NCBI GenBank assembly: GCA_002407905.1 | Contig: DHPL01000047.1 | Location: 1 to 7,317, forward strand | From: Anaerolineaceae bacterium UBA5365 | GTDB taxonomy: Bacteria > Chloroflexota > Anaerolineae > Anaerolineales > Anaerolineaceae | Direction of reading: 5' to 3' | Length of the DNA stretch: 7,317 nt | Shown: in pieces, positions 5,126-7,317 of the stretch | How positions within the stretch are numbered: position 1 is the stretch's first letter | Layout: every line of letters begins with the position of its first letter | The notes under the pieces: generated by a model | The model's database searches: none | What the model saw: the letters and a program-made list of their open reading frames with translations, nothing else | Told to the model about the DNA's origin: nothing | Translations under genes and position numbers: made by a program

Positions 5126-7261
5126 TGCGGATTTCTCAGGCAAGGAGGGCCTGATCACCGGTTTTACCAAGCGGCTGAAACCACTGTTGGGCAGCACTGA
5201 GAATTTGGGGGTAGGAGTAGCAAAAAGCGTTGGAATCTGTGTTTTTGTTGGTGTTGGGACGATAGGTGTGGAAGTAGCTGTTGGGCCTGGTGTAGCCGTG
5301 TGTAATAGGGTAGGCGTTACTGTAGGCGTCGCCGTCGGTATTAGTGTGGGGGTTAGGGTCGGTGTGCCAGTGCTGGTTGGAGTAGGTGACGGTAAAACAT
5401 CCAATACCTCAAAATCGAAGATGTAATCGGAAGCCATCTTGTTCCCAACCCCATCATGAAGGGCTGGAGGCGCGTAAGGGTTATGCCCGCAGGCAAAAAG
5501 CCGGTATTTTCCGACTGGCAGAGCGACCCCGCCATTGATTCCAACCGAGGTCTGCCAGGTACTCAGATCGTACACCGCAGTGTCCGTCGTGATGGTCACA
5601 TCGTCGTTTGGCACAATCGGTTCACCGCAATGGTTTGTATTTACAACACCATCCGGCCCCGCAGCAATAATCAGGTAATTAGCCAAACTCTCTGCTCCGG
5701 TATTCCTGATCTCGGATTGAACTGTTGGAAGCGTGTTATCCCGCCTGGTCATCGGCTCACTAAACGTGAGAGTAAACTCCGAAGGCCCAATTGTTTGATA
5801 AGTTGGCAGCAGTGAATTATGGGTAACCGTGGGCTTCACCCAATCGGCTCGGGCCAGAAAAACATCCAGGGTAGCGTTGGAATCTGTCGTTCCAGGGACC
5901 AGATCACTATAATTTGCGGTGAAGGCGATATATTTTCCGTCCCGGGTCATGTCATAAAAAAGATTCGCGCTCGTGTTTGGGGATGGTTCAGTACCATCCG
6001 GCTTCACTGAAAGCCTGATGTTCTCACCCGTTTGGGTGTTATGGATGAAGATGCCCCCAAGGTTTACCGATGAAATGCCAGGAACCATATTGGCGGATCT
6101 GGAAGAATAGGCAACGAACTTGCCATCGCCAGAGAGGGCGGTCCCAATGGAAGTAGTGGTAGAAATATTACTCCCATCAACCTTGGGTGAATTAGTACCG
6201 TAGTTATAGGTGGAAACAACCGAAATATTTCCAGTAGACCGGTTATATGTATACGTATCTATTTGATTATTAGTGTCGAGGGCTGAGAAGGATTCCGTTG
6301 AAACCCAGACGATGGTGTTGTTGTCTGCCGATATGTGCGGTCCAATGCTATCCGCTCCCGCGTTTGCACTGGAAACAGAAATTTTTTGGGTGGAATCCTT
6401 AACAACATCGTACAAGAAAATGTCATATTTTCCATTATCCGGATCTGTGTCGCCTGCGTTCACCAGATCCTGCGCTTGAGATTGGTAAACAATATATTTT
6501 CCATCCGGAGAAATTTCAGCGCTGGTGCTGGCGCCATTAGCGGTTATAAGCGGCGATCCGGCACGATGCGAAACCAGCCTGACTGTTGGCCCACTGCGGT
6601 TCCAAAGGAAAACATCAGAGGCATTATTTGCGTCAGTAATTCCCCCGGCCATCGCACCGTAGTTCGTGGAGAAAACAACGTAATTGCCATCATCGGAAAC
6701 GCTGCGTCTGAAAGTGACTGCTCCTGGTTTCTCTGGTATTTCGTCACCAACAAGGTTCAGGGAAATACGAATGATCGTATTGTTGGTATCGTCATTATCC
6801 GTTCCACGGTCGATCAGAAAGACGTCATCCGCGGTATTTGTATCGCCAACGATCAAATTAGAGGCGAAGGACCGGAAGGCGACATAGCGCCCGTCCGGGG
6901 TAATGGTTGGCCAATTGCTATTTCCATTGCCAAAAACAATGGGGCTGGAAACAGGCTGCGGCGAGGACAAAAGACTGAGTTTGCCGGTTGTCATATCCTT
7001 AATGTAGATATCGGAAAAACTATTTGGCTTCGTGATCACATCGCCATTGGAATCTGTCAGTAGATTATTCGCTGATGAGGTAAAGACAACAAATCTTCCA
7101 TCTCCGGTGATTGAGGGCGGAAAGGCTTCCACACCGCCAGCGACCGTACCATCATCCCGGACAGAAACGTACTGAACCTTGCTCAAAACCGAACTGACCG
7201 GAGATACATTTAACAATGATGCAAAAATCGCGAGGAGGAAGATGATTGTTCTTTTGTTCAC
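4691..7261 (-). CDS. Secreted seven-repeat PD40 beta-propeller protein with Pro/Thr stalk and C-terminal sortase domain
   Basis: An 856-aa exported or surface protein with a GTG start; the signal peptide follows directly (NKR, then a hydrophobic core to about residue 19, possible cleavage near 24). Order of parts: seven PD40/TolB-like propeller repeats (about 47-475), each with an S/T-x-DG-x-[YF]-[VI] strand core; an Ig-like region (about 477-622) with a FTLTFSEPM segment like bacterial Ig-like domains, and cysteines C545 and C591 that could pair; a Pro/Thr stalk (624-686); LPNSG (690-694); and a sortase domain (713-856). The sortase triad looks complete: H766 in LTAH, C829 in TLITC and R842 (or R843) in RRVVRA. 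Sortases are cysteine transpeptidases that join surface proteins or pilins. The C terminus has no membrane segment, so any anchoring would be through an uncleaved N terminus. A weak GGGG precedes the start by about 5 nt. The gene is visibly richer in AT than its neighbours. Sortase activity, substrate and the propeller's role are inferred. Confidence 0.88.
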   Translation of the reverse strand: MNKRTIIFLLAIFASLLNVSPVSSVLSKVQYVSVRDDGTVAGGVEAFPPSITGDGRFVVFTSSANNLLTDSNGDVITKPNSFSDIYIKDMTTGKLSLLSSPQPVSSPIVFGNGNSNWPTITPDGRYVAFRSFASNLIVGDTNTADDVFLIDRGTDNDDTNNTIIRISLNLVGDEIPEKPGAVTFRRSVSDDGNYVVFSTNYGAMAGGITDANNASDVFLWNRSGPTVRLVSHRAGSPLITANGASTSAEISPDGKYIVYQSQAQDLVNAGDTDPDNGKYDIFLYDVVKDSTQKISVSSANAGADSIGPHISADNNTIVWVSTESFSALDTNNQIDTYTYNRSTGNISVVSTYNYGTNSPKVDGSNISTTTSIGTALSGDGKFVAYSSRSANMVPGISSVNLGGIFIHNTQTGENIRLSVKPDGTEPSPNTSANLFYDMTRDGKYIAFTANYSDLVPGTTDSNATLDVFLARADWVKPTVTHNSLLPTYQTIGPSEFTLTFSEPMTRRDNTLPTVQSEIRNTGAESLANYLIIAAGPDGVVNTNHCGEPIVPNDDVTITTDTAVYDLSTWQTSVGINGGVALPVGKYRLFACGHNPYAPPALHDGVGNKMASDYIFDFEVLDVLPSPTPTSTGTPTLTPTLIPTATPTVTPTLLHTATPGPTATSTPIVPTPTKTQIPTLFATPTPKFSVLPNSGFSRLVKPVIRPSLPEKSADLKLLIPSLSVDAPIYALPYENGDWDVSWLSDQVGYLQGTTFPTLQGNSVLTAHDLRADGLTGPFADLAEMRFGQKVIVEGFGSRYIYEVRSNKLFSPKATGILEDTEQSWVTLITCAGYDAHADEYLSRRVVRAVLVSVEPMK
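5204..5392 (-). repeat. Low-complexity Pro/Thr stalk coding repeat
   Basis: Residues 624-686 consist mostly of PT, TPT and TATPT units, interrupted by LIP, LLH and IPTLF. This gives an imperfect short tandem repeat in the DNA, seen on the plus strand as GTNGGNGT-like units. It is an extended, probably surface-spanning spacer between the propeller/Ig-like part and the sortase domain. Such tracts are prone to slippage and length variation. Confidence 0.8.
5837..7123 (-). repeat. Seven PD40-type beta-propeller repeats
   Basis: The repeat cores start near residues 47, 117, 185, 247, 307, 373 and 435. Each has a DG (or DN) turn followed by an aromatic/Val strand such as GRFVVF, GRYVAF, GNYVVF, GKYIVY, NTIVWV, GKFVAY or GKYIAF, then an Asp/Asn-rich loop and a DVFL-like strand. 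Seven units match a closed seven-bladed propeller. Blade 6 lacks the Asp-rich loop and blade 5 has DNN in place of DG. Confidence 0.8.
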
Positions 7262-7275
7262 AAATACCCCGCAGT

Positions 7276-7281
7276 ATTGTA
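7276..7281 (-). promoter_or_regulatory. Possible -10 element of the sortase-fusion gene
   Basis: The minus strand reads TACAAT, 14 bp before the GTG start. The -35 position would fall inside the tRNA acceptor strand (TTCCGG), a poor match. The gene may instead be read through from the tRNA 32 bp upstream. Confidence 0.3.
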
Positions 7282-7293
7282 AACCATTTTGTG

Positions 7294-7317
7294 TGGGCCC
7301 GGAAGGATTCGAACCTT
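7294..7317 (-). tRNA. 3' end of a tRNA gene (partial), amino acid not determinable
   Basis: On the minus strand the T loop TTCGAAT (7313-7307) is flanked by AAGG and CCTTC, followed by the 3' acceptor strand CGGGCCC (7301-7295) and discriminator A (7294). The implied 5' acceptor is GGGCCCG. The next bases read CAC, so CCA is not encoded. The anticodon lies beyond the window edge. No T-rich hairpin terminator is seen between this tRNA and the sortase-fusion start 32 bp downstream. Confidence 0.82.

Noticed and set aside
5204..5392. Short tandem repeats that might suggest a CRISPR array
   Set aside because: The repeats have no regular spacers and encode an in-frame Pro/Thr stalk of a large protein.
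1..7317. Possible genomic island bounded by two tRNA genes
   Set aside because: The tRNAs lie at the window edges by choice of window. The genes between are mostly housekeeping types, and there is no integrase, transposase or direct repeat of a tRNA end.

Overview
This 7.3 kb bacterial window holds five protein genes, all on the minus strand, with a partial tRNA gene at each edge. The left tRNA is on the plus strand and faces the first protein gene; the right tRNA is on the minus strand, directly upstream of the last one. The likely source is a Chloroflexota bacterium, probably class Anaerolineae. This rests on the style of the rightmost protein: an exported beta-propeller, a long Pro/Thr stalk, an LPxSG motif and a C-terminal sortase with a DWDVSW-type segment. 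That resembles what I recall from this phylum, but I could not search. Neither tRNA 3' end encodes CCA.

Layout, left to right: (1) 3' end of a probable tRNA-Ser with an intrinsic terminator (1-64, +). (2) An SLC13/DASS-type permease with two central RCK_C domains (64-1869, -). (3) A strong intrinsic terminator (1989-2018, -) behind a NYN-domain/OST-HTH RNA-binding or nuclease protein (2040-2792, -). (4) Peptide methionine sulfoxide reductase A, 39 bp upstream of the NYN gene in transcription order (2832-3302, -). (5) A 205-bp AT-rich gap with short repeats. (6) A ROK-family sugar kinase, probably glucokinase (3508-4491, -), with a good sigma70-type promoter and a Shine-Dalgarno that fix its start. 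(7) A gap with a strong 11-bp hairpin. (8) A large secreted protein: seven PD40 blades, an Ig-like region, a Pro/Thr stalk and a C-terminal sortase domain (4691-7261, -). (9) The 3' end of a minus-strand tRNA (7294 to the window edge).

The genes do not form one pathway. msrA and the NYN gene may share a transcript ended by the terminator at 1989-2018, though the NYN gene also carries a TATAAT placed where it would make a leaderless mRNA. The kinase has its own promoter, and the permease and sortase-fusion genes look like single units. The most unusual object is the propeller-stalk-sortase fusion, with its sorting-signal-like LPNSG just before the sortase domain. I see no phage, transposon, CRISPR array or defence system.
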